A DNA stretch of 64,000 nucleotides from Paracoccaceae bacterium (GCA_024636555.1 JAGXGW010000040.1:1-64000), one strand, 5' to 3'. Counted from the stretch's first letter, positions 12,402-21,081 are shown. The notes: generated from the letters alone by a model not told the origin. Numbers and translations: made by a program.

Positions 12402-12503
12402 TCAGAACAGATCTTCTGGGTTCCGGTCATCCTCGGCGGGACCGTACATGTTGATTTCCATGCCGCAGGCAATCAGTTTCGCGATTGGTTTCTTCCAAGC
12501 CAT
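12402..12503 (-). CDS. pqqA: PQQ precursor peptide PqqA (33 aa)
   Basis: Below ORF-track length limit; minus-strand translation MAWKKPIAKLIACGMEINMYGPAEDDRNPEDLF* with the conserved E-x3-Y (EINMY) at the head of pqqBCDE. Confidence 0.93.
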   Translation of the reverse strand: MAWKKPIAKLIACGMEINMYGPAEDDRNPEDLF

Positions 12504-12792
12504 CTTTTAGTCCTTTCCATCGACATAAAGCGCCGGAGGTTTTCGTGACCCCGCGCCAGTCATTATGCTAATGCCATTTCAACGGGTTTTCAGCCCTGTT
12601 GAACGGACATTCCCGTTCACATCTCCGCCATCGGCCTGCTTCCGCTGTTTGAAGGTGAAGCGACCCGAGAGGGCGATCCTGCAAAACCGTAACACGCGAG
12701 ATGAAGGATCGTTCCAATTCCACAAACACATCGCACGTTTCCAGCGATGACGCGCACCACGATCGGACCCGTTGGAAACCGTCGCCGGAACC

Positions 12793-12818
12793 GGAACATA
12801 TCGGGCGGCATTCGTGTT
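12793..12818 (+). promoter_or_regulatory. EcfG-like promoter GGAAC-N17-TGTT
   Basis: GGAAC 12793-12797, TGTT 12815-12818; 38 nt before ATG 12856. Confidence 0.55.
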
Positions 12819-12855
12819 TGTCTCAACGTGCAACACACTACAGAAAGGGTCTGCC

Positions 12856-13032
12856 ATGTTTGGATCGACAATCCTCGCGATCATCATATTCGGCTGTCTT
12901 CTCGCAATCTCGATCTTCGGGCTGGTGAAATCAAACGCGTCCGCCTCGAAGCTGGAAGCCACGAGAAACCGCCGCCTCACCGAACCGAGCCATGAAGGCG
13001 CTTCCCGAGCGCACGGTGCTGCGCGCTCCTGA
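12856..13032 (+). CDS. Small single-TM protein
   Basis: MFGSTILAIIIFGCLLAISIFGLVKSNASASKLEATRNRRLTEPSHEGASRAHGAARS; promoter-like element upstream. Confidence 0.6.
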   Translation: MFGSTILAIIIFGCLLAISIFGLVKSNASASKLEATRNRRLTEPSHEGASRAHGAARS

Positions 13033-13107
13033 CCATGGGCGAGGCGTTTCGTCGGCAAAGCCTTAAGGCAGACGCCGAGTCGTGCGACCAGTTGAAGGAC
13101 AGTCCAG

Positions 13108-13260
13108 ATGCCCAACCAGCCGAAGAAAGCCAAAGAAAAGCGCAACGAGCCCGAGGAGCGGCACAACGCACAGGGCGATCACGAAGGCGCGGCTCACACA
13201 CCGGAAGAATTCGAGGAGATGATACCGCAAAAGCAAAAGCCTCCGAAAGACAAGCGGTAG
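13108..13260 (+). CDS. Small highly charged hydrophilic protein (50 aa)
   Basis: Translation MPNQPKKAKEKRNEPEERHNAQGDHEGAAHTPEEFEEMIPQKQKPPKDKR*; plausible, below ORF-track limit. Confidence 0.5.
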   Translation: MPNQPKKAKEKRNEPEERHNAQGDHEGAAHTPEEFEEMIPQKQKPPKDKR

Positions 13261-13390
13261 CTGGGCAAGCGACGACCCAAACACGGCAGGCCGCCTTGAT
13301 AAGATGCGGTGCAATGCGGATGCATAAAGGCAACACGGCGGCTGATTTGCGCGTTTCAGACTTTTATCTTGGCTATTTTCCCAACCCGAG

Positions 13391-13416
13391 GGAACGAAAC
13401 ACCGTTTCGTAATGTT
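13391..13416 (+). promoter_or_regulatory. EcfG-like promoter GGAAC-N17-TGTT
   Basis: GGAAC 13391-13395, TGTT 13413-13416; 38 nt before ATG 13454. Confidence 0.5.
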
Positions 13417-13453
13417 ATCGAGGCAAAGACACAAAAAGTTTACAGGGACAGCT

Positions 13454-13930
13454 ATGCATCACCTTGGACAGCATTTGCGTAGGCGTGCGCCGGAATATGT
13501 GGTGATCGCTCTGGCCGTCACCGTATTGGTTATCGGCATTCCCTTTTTCGTCGGGGGGGTCTGGCTCATGATCCTCACAGGCGCTTGGTTCTCCATGCTC
13601 GCAGGTGCTGGACTGTGCCTGACAGGCTATTTTTTGTTCCTGAAATCTGTGATCGCCATCTGGGTCTATCTGATGACCTTTGCGGGCACGGTCTACTGGA
13701 GCTTGTCGGAAGCCGGTGCGGACGGGTTCAAGCAAATGCCTTGGCTGATCGCACCGAGTATCATTCTGTTGCTGCTTCTGCTGACCCTCCCTGTGCTGAC
13801 CGGTGAAGGTCAACGAAAAGCCAGAGCCGCTCCGAAGTTTGTTCTGTTCATCTGCGGAACGCTCAGCCTATGGAGCATCATTTTTCAGGACGAGATCGGT
13901 CACGCCGCTGCAAGCTGGGCCTTTGCCTAA
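13454..13930 (+). CDS. Free-standing membrane domain resembling the N-terminal anchor of PQQ-dependent glucose/quinate/shikimate dehydrogenases
   Basis: GGVWLMILTGAWFSMLAGAGLCLTGYFLFLKSVIAIWVYLMTFAGTVYWSLSEAGADGFKQMPWLIAP; parallels the GGGWLVAIGGSWYYPIAGL...ALWLYAALLLGTMIWGVWEVGFDFWALTPR pattern of mGDH; no propeller domain follows. Confidence 0.75.
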   Translation: MHHLGQHLRRRAPEYVVIALAVTVLVIGIPFFVGGVWLMILTGAWFSMLAGAGLCLTGYFLFLKSVIAIWVYLMTFAGTVYWSLSEAGADGFKQMPWLIAPSIILLLLLLTLPVLTGEGQRKARAAPKFVLFICGTLSLWSIIFQDEIGHAAASWAFA

Positions 13931-14453
13931 CCTGAATTCGGCCTGTTTCGGACTTGCCCGCATTTGTCCGTTCCCCAGTTACATCGCCAGGAGACATCCA
14001 AACGGAGCCGTATGGTATCCGTTATCATTTCATGTGCATGAAGCGCGGTTTCAGAAAATGCATTCTGGTGAGAACTACATATCTGAAACGCCTGCGTTTT
14101 TTCCTTATTTACAACACTATTTCCACTGAAGCTGAACATAGCTGAGCGCGAAACACTTTGCATATGTCGCACGCGCTCTATATAGCGATTTGTGTTAACC
14201 GGTTATAACGCATAGCGAAGCGTGTCTCTCTACCAGTCAAGTTTGTTCGGGAGACGCAGGCAAGACAACTGCGCGTTTTATGAAGCACCTATCGGACGGA
14301 ACGGCATAATGCAGGATCATCTCACAGCCCCCTCCGTCTCGACGACGCCCGCAGCCCACATAAACGGTGCCGCTGTGTTGCTTCATTGGGCCGGGTTCTC
14401 CCGCGCACACGCGCACGGACCAGACTTTCGGGCAGGTGAGGGAACGAGTTCGA

Positions 14454-14618
14454 ATGCAAAACGATGACGATCGCGAAACTGACAGGCTGGACAAGCAAAT
14501 GAAGCAACTTCTCGTCAAGATAGAAGAAGAGCCGGTTTCGCCGGAACTTCGCGCTCTCGCGAGCGAGTTGCAAAAAGCACTGAACGCGCAGCGCGCTTCA
14601 CTGAAGAAAAACTGCTGA
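14454..14618 (+). CDS. Small hydrophilic hypothetical protein
   Basis: MQNDDDRETDRLDKQMKQLLVKIEEEPVSPELRALASELQKALNAQRASLKKNC. Confidence 0.6.
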   Translation: MQNDDDRETDRLDKQMKQLLVKIEEEPVSPELRALASELQKALNAQRASLKKNC

Positions 14619-14621
14619 GCC

Positions 14622-14972
14622 TTACCGGACCTTGAGCAGATTCCTGACGTTCAGAACGCCGGGTATCTCGTTGACCGACGCGGTCACCAGCGTTCGCTGG
14701 AACTCCAGACCGACAGAGCCTTCAACCGTCACGATCCCGTCTCGCACCGTCACCTTCATGATCGCGCTGTCCAGTCGGCCATCCTGCGCCAGACAGGCCC
14801 GCACATCGGTGGCCAGCGCATCATCCGGAACAGGTATGGGTGGAGGTTTGGCGGGACTCGCCGGAGAGATGGGCTGTTGCACGTCAGATGGCGCATCCGG
14901 CTTGTGATGGTTCACAAGATCCGATCTGACGCGCTGCATCGGCGGGCTTTCCTTGGGATCGTCATCAGACAT
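14622..14972 (-). CDS. BON-domain protein
   Basis: C-terminal LATDVRACLAQDGRLDSAIMKVTVRDGIVTVEGSVGLEFQRTLVTASVNEIPGVLNVRNLL is BON-like. Confidence 0.75.
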   Translation of the reverse strand: MSDDDPKESPPMQRVRSDLVNHHKPDAPSDVQQPISPASPAKPPPIPVPDDALATDVRACLAQDGRLDSAIMKVTVRDGIVTVEGSVGLEFQRTLVTASVNEIPGVLNVRNLLKVR

Positions 14973-15050
14973 CGGTTACTCCATCAACGTTCTTGACCCA
15001 GCGGGCCAAGTTGTGCGCCCGTTTCCGCAAGTGACAGGACACGATAACCA

Positions 15051-15076
15051 AACGCCTCCCAAGCTGCTTTTGTTCC
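15051..15076 (-). promoter_or_regulatory. EcfG-like promoter GGAAC-N17-CGTT (exact consensus) upstream of BON gene
   Basis: Plus strand AACG 15051-15054 ... GTTCC 15072-15076; 79 nt before ATG at 14972. Confidence 0.6.
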
Positions 15077-15199
15077 GTGATGCGCCAGACCGCAACGCCA
15101 ACTCTGTCACACTGGCGCGCTGTGCGAACATCATAACGCCACCACGCAATCCCATCAGACATCTCCCGCCGATGGGTCGCGCCCGAAGGAATTCAGGAC

Positions 15200-15224
15200 G
15201 GAACAAACCCGGCCTGTTTTGGTT
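15200..15224 (+). promoter_or_regulatory. EcfG-like promoter GGAAC-N16-GGTT
   Basis: GGAAC 15200-15204, GGTT 15221-15224; 54 nt before ATG 15278. Confidence 0.5.
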
Positions 15225-15277
15225 CCCCTCTCACTGGGTCATGCCTCCTGGCTGAGTCAACGCATGGAGAATTACCG

Positions 15278-15499
15278 ATGAGACCACCGGAAAACAGACC
15301 ACCCGAATACGACGTGAACCGCTCCGGGAAACAGTCCAGAAGCGCTATGATCGGCTTTGTCGCTTTGGCCTTACTGGTCATCATCGTTCTGGTCTGGTGG
15401 GTAGACGGGGGCAATCAGGGCGTTCAGACTCTGGACGGCGCACAGCCAACCGCGCCGGAACAGCAGTCTCCTGGAGAGAGAGCCGTGCCACTTGAGTGA
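15278..15499 (+). CDS. Small single-TM protein
   Basis: 73 aa MRPPENRPPEYDVNRSGKQSRSAMIGFVALALLVIIVLVWWVDGGNQGV... Confidence 0.65.
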   Translation: MRPPENRPPEYDVNRSGKQSRSAMIGFVALALLVIIVLVWWVDGGNQGVQTLDGAQPTAPEQQSPGERAVPLE

Positions 15500-15667
15500 T
15501 GGCGCGCGGATACGGCCTATCGTGTTTCCATTCCGCCATTGCGCACACTTGCGCAGCCTGATTGAACCTCGCTTCCAGCCGCACCAGCGACCGTCCTGAT
15601 TTCCATTTTCATGTCATGCAGGTCCTGCCTTTGAAGACCTGCGAAACCCGCTTGCCCCAGAGGCCGC

Positions 15668-16285
15668 ATGATCTCGTTTCTGTCCGAATACGCCCACATC
15701 CTCAACGTGATGCTCAACGCGGCAATGGTGCTGATCTGGGTGGCCTATCTGCATTTCTTCACGGTGAACCATATAAGACAGTCACGCAACGTCGTGCATA
15801 TCGACCTCGGGGCTGCCGAAGGTGCACATTCGCGGTGTCTGGTAACCAACCTTAGCGCGAAAGCCATCTATGTTCAGGCAATTGTCGCAGAGCTTTCCAG
15901 TGATGACCGGAGCTCGATGACACAGATCACGGACAAGGACGAGATCCGCCCCGAAGACGTGGAAAATCCCCTTTCGCGCACCAATCGCGGAACCCTGCAG
16001 CCCGGTCAGACAATGGATATCGGGTCGGTGGAAAATCTTGTCAGCCGCGCACGGATTCACCTGTCCGAAGACTGGCACAGCGACGAGGTCGACGAAGTCA
16101 CGCTTACCGTCGTGGGAATATCCGGTCAGGCCGAGAGGATCTTTGCCGCAAGCAAAACATTCGAGGCCAAAAAAAGCGCGGATGGCCGCGTCTTTGTCGC
16201 GCAAAGGGTTCTGACGAAGCAGCTTCGCAAACGCGAAACCCGGGAGGCATTCAATAAAATGCTAAACGATAACACCGAAAAATAA
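15668..16285 (+). CDS. Hypothetical membrane-anchored protein
   Basis: 205 aa with N-terminal TM (AHILNVMLNAAMVLIWVAYLHFF). Confidence 0.7.
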   Translation: MISFLSEYAHILNVMLNAAMVLIWVAYLHFFTVNHIRQSRNVVHIDLGAAEGAHSRCLVTNLSAKAIYVQAIVAELSSDDRSSMTQITDKDEIRPEDVENPLSRTNRGTLQPGQTMDIGSVENLVSRARIHLSEDWHSDEVDEVTLTVVGISGQAERIFAASKTFEAKKSADGRVFVAQRVLTKQLRKRETREAFNKMLNDNTEK

Positions 16286-16376
16286 TCGGCTTTGAGGGAA
16301 GAAACTGCTCCTGGAACGTCGTGGCGAGAAGGGTTCAGCCAGTTGAGCGGAACCCGGCCTGCGGTACCGATGTTCA

Positions 16377-16401
16377 GGAACTTTCGCAACATCATGATGT
16401 T
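16377..16401 (+). promoter_or_regulatory. EcfG-like promoter GGAAC-N16-TGTT
   Basis: GGAAC 16377-16381, TGTT 16398-16401; 44 nt before ATG 16445. Confidence 0.55.
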
Positions 16402-16444
16402 TGTGCGAAAGAGGGTCACAAGGCCCTCGGAAACATCTGAGGAT

Positions 16445-16954
16445 ATGAACATGACGAAGACAAATGGACTCGTACTCGCAGCCTTTCTGATGGCGTCCAC
16501 GTCTCCCATGGCTTTTGGCCAGACGACACCCCCGACATCGGGCGCCGATACCTCGGCAGGAACCGACACGACAACTGCCACAGACCTGCCCGTCGGTGCC
16601 ACAACAACCGATGTCGACATGGAACGCACCTTGCTGATCACCAGCCTGACCATGGACGCCGGTGACAAGGACTGGGAAGAGGAATTCTCCAACCTGTCTG
16701 ACGATGCCGAAGTCAAAATCGTCCAGCTTTCCGAGCTGAAAGACTCCGACCACGTCAGCGCGGACGGTCTGGATCAGGCGATCAGCGACATGGAAGAAGG
16801 CCGCAGCGACCTGCGCGCCGCCATTGAAGATCGCGACAGGCTGATGTCGGCGCTCGAGGATGAAGATTATGCCGCTGACGATGTCGTCGCGGCCGTAATT
16901 CAGCCGGGTGATGCTAAAGAGGTCACACTGATCGTCGATACGGAAAACGACTGA
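16445..16954 (+). CDS. Secreted acidic hypothetical protein
   Basis: MNMTKTNGLVLAAFLMASTSPMAFGQ signal peptide; acidic mature region; start downstream of promoter-like element. Confidence 0.7.
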   Translation: MNMTKTNGLVLAAFLMASTSPMAFGQTTPPTSGADTSAGTDTTTATDLPVGATTTDVDMERTLLITSLTMDAGDKDWEEEFSNLSDDAEVKIVQLSELKDSDHVSADGLDQAISDMEEGRSDLRAAIEDRDRLMSALEDEDYAADDVVAAVIQPGDAKEVTLIVDTEND

Positions 16955-16995
16955 TACAAAGCTCCGGCTTGGATCACCGCAACCGCAGAAAAACT

Positions 16996-17028
16996 GGGCA
17001 CTCCCGTCAAGGCGGGGGTGCCCTTTTC
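16996..17028 (+). terminator. Rho-independent terminator
   Basis: GGGCACTCCCG-tcaagg-CGGGGGTGCCC followed by TTTTCTTTT. Confidence 0.8.
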
Positions 17029-17292
17029 TTTTGCCGACAGAATGCTTCGTATTGAAGGGAGAGCGGCAGACATGGATGGGACAGAAGCGTCCCGAACGGG
17101 ATCAGGGGACAGACACCGCGTCCGGGTCAGGCGTGAAACCGGAAAAACCGACCCTGTGCTCCATACCATCGCGTCCGGTTGACACATGCCTACCGCTCGT
17201 GAACCAAACGCCGGCATCCCCGGGTCGTTCCCGAATTTTTCTACGCGGCTTTATTTTTCAGCTGATCGAAAAAGTGCGCCCCGAAGCACTTG

Positions 17293-17317
17293 GGAACATC
17301 CAGTTTCGGCGCTGGTT
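17293..17317 (+). promoter_or_regulatory. EcfG-like promoter GGAAC-N16-GGTT
   Basis: GGAAC 17293-17297, GGTT 17314-17317; 42 nt before ATG 17359. Confidence 0.5.
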
Positions 17318-17358
17318 GATCATGACAAGGCACCCAACCAACGAAAGGAGCCTGTGCG

Positions 17359-17610
17359 ATGTTTGCACAAAAATGGCAGGCGATGCCGCGACTCATACGC
17401 TTCATGATCGAACACTTCGCCGACGGCGCGGTCATGGGATGCCTGTTTGGTCTCCTGGTGATCCGGCTGGATACCGCGGGGCTTGGCACGTTGCTGGAAG
17501 CAACACAGACAGCCGGACCCACGGCGCTGTTTCTGGCTCAGGCTGCGCTGTCTTTCGGCACTCTTTCGATTGCCGTAGGCGTTGTGTCGCTGAGCGAGGA
17601 AAGCGACTGA
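17359..17610 (+). CDS. Small membrane protein
   Basis: 83 aa, hydrophobic segments (FADGAVMGCLFGLLVIRL, ALFLAQAALSFGTLSIAVGVVSL). Confidence 0.65.
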   Translation: MFAQKWQAMPRLIRFMIEHFADGAVMGCLFGLLVIRLDTAGLGTLLEATQTAGPTALFLAQAALSFGTLSIAVGVVSLSEESD

Positions 17611-17666
17611 TCGCGACGGTTTCAATGCGTCTGGAACCTGGATGAGACTTGAAAGCGAGTGACCGC

Positions 17667-17903
17667 TCAATAGGTTCCCGGCGGATCACTGGCAGGAAAA
17701 GATTCGTCGCTCCGCTCATCCACCATATCCCAAGAGGCAGGCTTATCGTCTCTCATCTCCCCCAAGCGGTCAGGGTGGTCATCCGGCCGGTCTACGCGGC
17801 GGACGGGTACGATCTTCGGTGCCATCGAGGTGATCAACGCATAGAGGCCAATCCCTGCGCCTGCTGCCATCACAAGATTTCTGATTAACATAACATTCTC
17901 CAT
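17667..17903 (-). CDS. Small TM protein with C-terminal DESFPASDPPGTY tail
   Basis: 78 aa; conserved-looking 'DESFPASDPP' tail found in many alphaproteobacterial small proteins. Confidence 0.7.
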   Translation of the reverse strand: MENVMLIRNLVMAAGAGIGLYALITSMAPKIVPVRRVDRPDDHPDRLGEMRDDKPASWDMVDERSDESFPASDPPGTY

Positions 17904-18001
17904 TGTCGTGTTTGCAGGACAGTCGGTCTTGAGAGAACCGGATCGGCCTGCGCGGGTGGGGTGCGACCGTCCAGAGCAAAACAGCCGCGTTCATCTTCGG
18001 A

Positions 18002-18937
18002 TCAAATCATCGGCTGGCCGCCTGTCACCGCAATCGTGGCACCGGAAACATAGCTCGACATCGGCTCTGCCAACATCACATAGGCCGAAGCCAGTTCGAC
18101 CGGTTGTGCCGGACGCTTCATCGGATAGTTGGCCCCGAACTCGGAGACCGTTTCACCTGAAAAGCTTCCCGGGATCAGGGGTGTCCAGACAGGCCCCGGA
18201 GCGACGCAGTTCACCCTGATGGATTTATCCGCGAGAAACTGTGCAAGACCTGCGGTGAAATTCTGGATCGCGCCCTTGGTCGTGGCATAGGCCAACAGAG
18301 ACGGGTTCGGGTGATCAGAATTGATTGATGCCGTGTTGATGATACAGCCACCTCCGTCCAGATGCGGCAGAGCGGCTTTGCTCAGGTAGAACATCGCATG
18401 GATGTTGACAGCGAATGTCCGCTCCCACTCCGCATCCGTGATCTCGTCAACCGCATCGAAGCTTTGCTGATGGGCCGCGTTGTTGACCAGAATATCCAGA
18501 TGACCCAGTTCCTCGACGACGCGCGCCACGATGGTTCGACAATGTTCGGCGTCCGACACGTCTCCGGGCAGCAGCAGGCACCGGCGGCCTGTCTCCATGA
18601 TGACCCGTGCTGTATCCTTCGCATCCTCGTTTTCGTTCAGATAGCTGATCGCGACATCGGCGCCCTCGCGCGCATAGGCAATCGCCACCGCGCGGCCTAT
18701 TCCACTATCACCACCCGTGATCAGGGCCACCTGCCCTTCCAGTCGGGCCGTACCCTGCCACGATGTTTCACCGTGATCGGGTTGCGGTTCCATCTCGGCG
18801 AAACTTCCGGGGAGTTCCTGTGTCTGCTCGGGGAATGGCGGATGCGGATAGGAAGGCACGCGACGGCGTTTGGCGGCGCGTGCCTTGGCAGAGGTGGCTG
18901 TTGAACCGGTGGCGGCTTGATCGGAATGCGATGTCAT
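18002..18937 (-). CDS. SDR family oxidoreductase (YdaD/GSP39-like stress SDR)
   Basis: ORF 18002..19072; GQVALITGGDSGIGRAVAIAYAREGADVAISYLNENEDA, YATTKGAIQNFTAGLAQFLADKSIRVNCVAPGPVWTPL; start chosen downstream of promoter-like element. Confidence 0.88.
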   Translation of the reverse strand: MTSHSDQAATGSTATSAKARAAKRRRVPSYPHPPFPEQTQELPGSFAEMEPQPDHGETSWQGTARLEGQVALITGGDSGIGRAVAIAYAREGADVAISYLNENEDAKDTARVIMETGRRCLLLPGDVSDAEHCRTIVARVVEELGHLDILVNNAAHQQSFDAVDEITDAEWERTFAVNIHAMFYLSKAALPHLDGGGCIINTASINSDHPNPSLLAYATTKGAIQNFTAGLAQFLADKSIRVNCVAPGPVWTPLIPGSFSGETVSEFGANYPMKRPAQPVELASAYVMLAEPMSSYVSGATIAVTGGQPMI

Positions 18938-18973
18938 CAGTCCTGCTTCCATTTTTGTTGCGCATGCGTTCAC

Positions 18974-18998
18974 AACAAAGGGTCCGCCAGGATGTTCC
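18974..18998 (-). promoter_or_regulatory. EcfG-like promoter GGAAC-N16-TGTT
   Basis: Plus strand AACA 18974-18977 ... GTTCC 18994-18998; ~37 nt upstream of SDR start. Confidence 0.55.
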
Positions 18999-19031
18999 AG
19001 ATCGCTGATGCAATGCGGGCAGTGCCGAGAC

Positions 19032-20546
19032 CTAAGTTGCCTCTGCCGGTTCCCGCGCATCTGCTGGTACACGGGTATTATTATCCGAGACCGGCGCTTT
19101 CAGGGCTGACAGAAATGTCTCTGCCCAGTTTTTTGCATCAAAGCGTGTGATATGCGCCAGCAACGCCCCGTGGCGCGCGCGGCGCTCTTTCAAAGGCATT
19201 GAGAGCGCGCGATGCAATTGTTGCGCCATATCTTCGGGATCATACGGGTTGACGATAAGAGCCTCTCGCATTTCCTCCGCAGCCCCTGCGAATTGCGACA
19301 GGATCAGCACACCCGGATTTTCGGGATCCTGCGCCGCAACATATTCCTTCGCAACGAGGTTCATCCCGTCCCGCAACGGCGTCACGAATCCGACATCGCT
19401 CTGGCGCATCAACGGGGCAAGCGTATCGCGCGGCAGCGCCCGGCAGATAAACTGCACGGGAGTCCAGTCAAGATCCCCGAACCGACCGTTGATAGAGCCT
19501 GTGAGTTGCTCCAGTTCGACACGAATGTCTGCATAGGCATCCACCTCACTCCGCGAGGGCGGAGCGACCTGCACAAAGCCGACCTTCTTCGTGAATTGCG
19601 GATAGCGCTGCAAGAACGCGTCAAACGCTCTGAAGCGCTCCGGCAGCCCTTTGGAATAATCCAGCCGGTCAACGCCGATGATCCGCTTGCGCCGGTTGTA
19701 CACCCGCGAATTCTGCAAACATGCCGCGTCGGTCCCGGGCTCCCGGGCCAGCGCGTTGAAGTCCTCCACGTCGATCCCGATGGGAAACCGGTTGACGCGG
19801 ATGGTCTTGTCACTTGTGAGGATATGATCTTTTGTCACCTTCACATCAGGTCTCTGCGCGGCAAGATAAGACTTCAGATTGCCCGCATCGGTATGGGTCT
19901 GGAAGCCCAGCAAATCGTAGTCCAGCAGCGCATCGACAAGCTCACGGTGATGCGGGGCGGCGGCAAGAAGCTCAGGTGCCGGAAAAGGGATGTGCAGGAA
20001 ATGTCCGATCTTTTGCCGACAGCCCAGCTTTCGCAGCATGGAGGCAAGCGGGATCAAATGATAATCATGGATCCAGATCAGATCATCGCGGCGTAAGAGC
20101 GGCATCAACTGGCGGGCAAAAATCTCGTTCACGCGCATATAACCGTCAAACGCTTTTGCCGTGATGTTCACAAGATCCAGCCGGTAATGGAACAGCGGCC
20201 ACAGAACGCTGTTTGAGAAGCCCAGATAATAATCTGCAAAATCATCCGGCGAGATGGGCACCCCGACACTGGTCACCGCGCCGTGCTGGCTGATCTTGAG
20301 TGGCCCCCCGGTTTTGCCCTCGCGGTTGCCATCCCATCCGAACCAAAGCCCTCCCTCGTCGTTGATCGCATCCGCCAGCCCGACAGCCAGCCCCCCCGTC
20401 TGGGTCGAGGAACTGAGATCCGCAACGCGATTGGACACGACAACCAGACGCTTTGCCCCTCCTCTCGGTAACGCAGGCGTACTTCTTCCATACGACCGTT
20501 CTGTTGCAAGAATGTGGCTACCAGGGGGAGAGGATTGTACTGTCAT
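19032..20546 (-). CDS. otsA: Trehalose-6-phosphate synthase (alpha,alpha-trehalose-phosphate synthase)
   Basis: RLVVVSNRVADLSS, GGLAVGLADAI, IWIHDYHLIPLASMLRK, VDRLDYSKGLPERFRAFDAFL; start at MTVQSS. Confidence 0.95.
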   Translation of the reverse strand: MTVQSSPPGSHILATERSYGRSTPALPRGGAKRLVVVSNRVADLSSSTQTGGLAVGLADAINDEGGLWFGWDGNREGKTGGPLKISQHGAVTSVGVPISPDDFADYYLGFSNSVLWPLFHYRLDLVNITAKAFDGYMRVNEIFARQLMPLLRRDDLIWIHDYHLIPLASMLRKLGCRQKIGHFLHIPFPAPELLAAAPHHRELVDALLDYDLLGFQTHTDAGNLKSYLAAQRPDVKVTKDHILTSDKTIRVNRFPIGIDVEDFNALAREPGTDAACLQNSRVYNRRKRIIGVDRLDYSKGLPERFRAFDAFLQRYPQFTKKVGFVQVAPPSRSEVDAYADIRVELEQLTGSINGRFGDLDWTPVQFICRALPRDTLAPLMRQSDVGFVTPLRDGMNLVAKEYVAAQDPENPGVLILSQFAGAAEEMREALIVNPYDPEDMAQQLHRALSMPLKERRARHGALLAHITRFDAKNWAETFLSALKAPVSDNNTRVPADAREPAEAT

Positions 20547-20580
20547 GGGACACACCTGAGGTTCGTTCATCAATTTGGTG

Positions 20581-20605
20581 AACAAGCCAAAGCCGCAAAT
20601 GTTCC
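20581..20605 (-). promoter_or_regulatory. EcfG-like promoter GGAAC-N16-TGTT upstream of otsA
   Basis: Plus strand AACA 20581-20584 ... GTTCC 20601-20605; 35 nt upstream of start 20546. Confidence 0.55.
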
Positions 20606-20709
20606 CGCCGATCATCCTCCTGCTCCGCAATTCCCGTCACACAAGCGGTCAGCACATCGGGATCAGTTCTGGTTTCACCTCAAAGGCATTTGTCCGGTGC
20701 AACCCATGC

Positions 20710-20735
20710 GGAACAACACAGACCGGTGATGCGTT
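20710..20735 (+). promoter_or_regulatory. EcfG-like promoter GGAAC-N17-CGTT (exact consensus)
   Basis: GGAAC 20710-20714, CGTT 20732-20735; 30 nt before GTG 20765. Confidence 0.6.
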
Positions 20736-20764
20736 GTTTGTCAGAAGCAATGAAGGAGACGAGC

Positions 20765-20938
20765 GTGAGCCAAGACCCAAAACCAAGCCGCGGCATGCCC
20801 CGAAGCCTGATTTACGCAATGATTCCGATCGGCTTCGTTCTGCTGGTTCTTATCCTCGTTCTGTCCGGATTCTGGACACAGGAGACTGTCGACGAACCGA
20901 ATACCGTGGTCGAGGAACCGTTGCATCCGATCGATTGA
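20765..20938 (+). CDS. Small single-TM protein
   Basis: GTG start after AAGGAG; (M)SQDPKPSRGMPRSLIYAMIPIGFVLLVLILVLSGFWTQETVDEPNTVVEEPLHPID. Confidence 0.6.
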   Translation: MSQDPKPSRGMPRSLIYAMIPIGFVLLVLILVLSGFWTQETVDEPNTVVEEPLHPID

Positions 20939-21026
20939 CGGCATCGAAATCGGCAGCCCTGCGGGTGAAATCACCGGGCAGGTCAAGACGGACGGTCGTC
21001 GTGCAGCCAATGCTTTCCAAAGTTCA

Positions 21027-21051
21027 GGAACATATCAGGCGACCGTCTGTT
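21027..21051 (+). promoter_or_regulatory. EcfG-like promoter GGAAC-N16-TGTT
   Basis: GGAAC 21027-21031, TGTT 21048-21051; 31 nt before ATG 21082. Confidence 0.55.
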
Positions 21052-21081
21052 GACGTTCGTACCGCAAAGGAGAACACGACA

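Noticed and set aside
13395-13411. ACGAAAC-acc-GTTTCGT inverted repeat considered as another parS
   Set aside because: Arms are in the opposite order (GAAAC...GTTTC) to the parS-like sites, and it lies within an EcfG-like promoter spacer.
14160-14450. Short palindromes (CGCTctatatAGCG, AACCGGTT) in the gap before 14454
   Set aside because: Too short and isolated to assign a function; no RNA-gene structure recognised.
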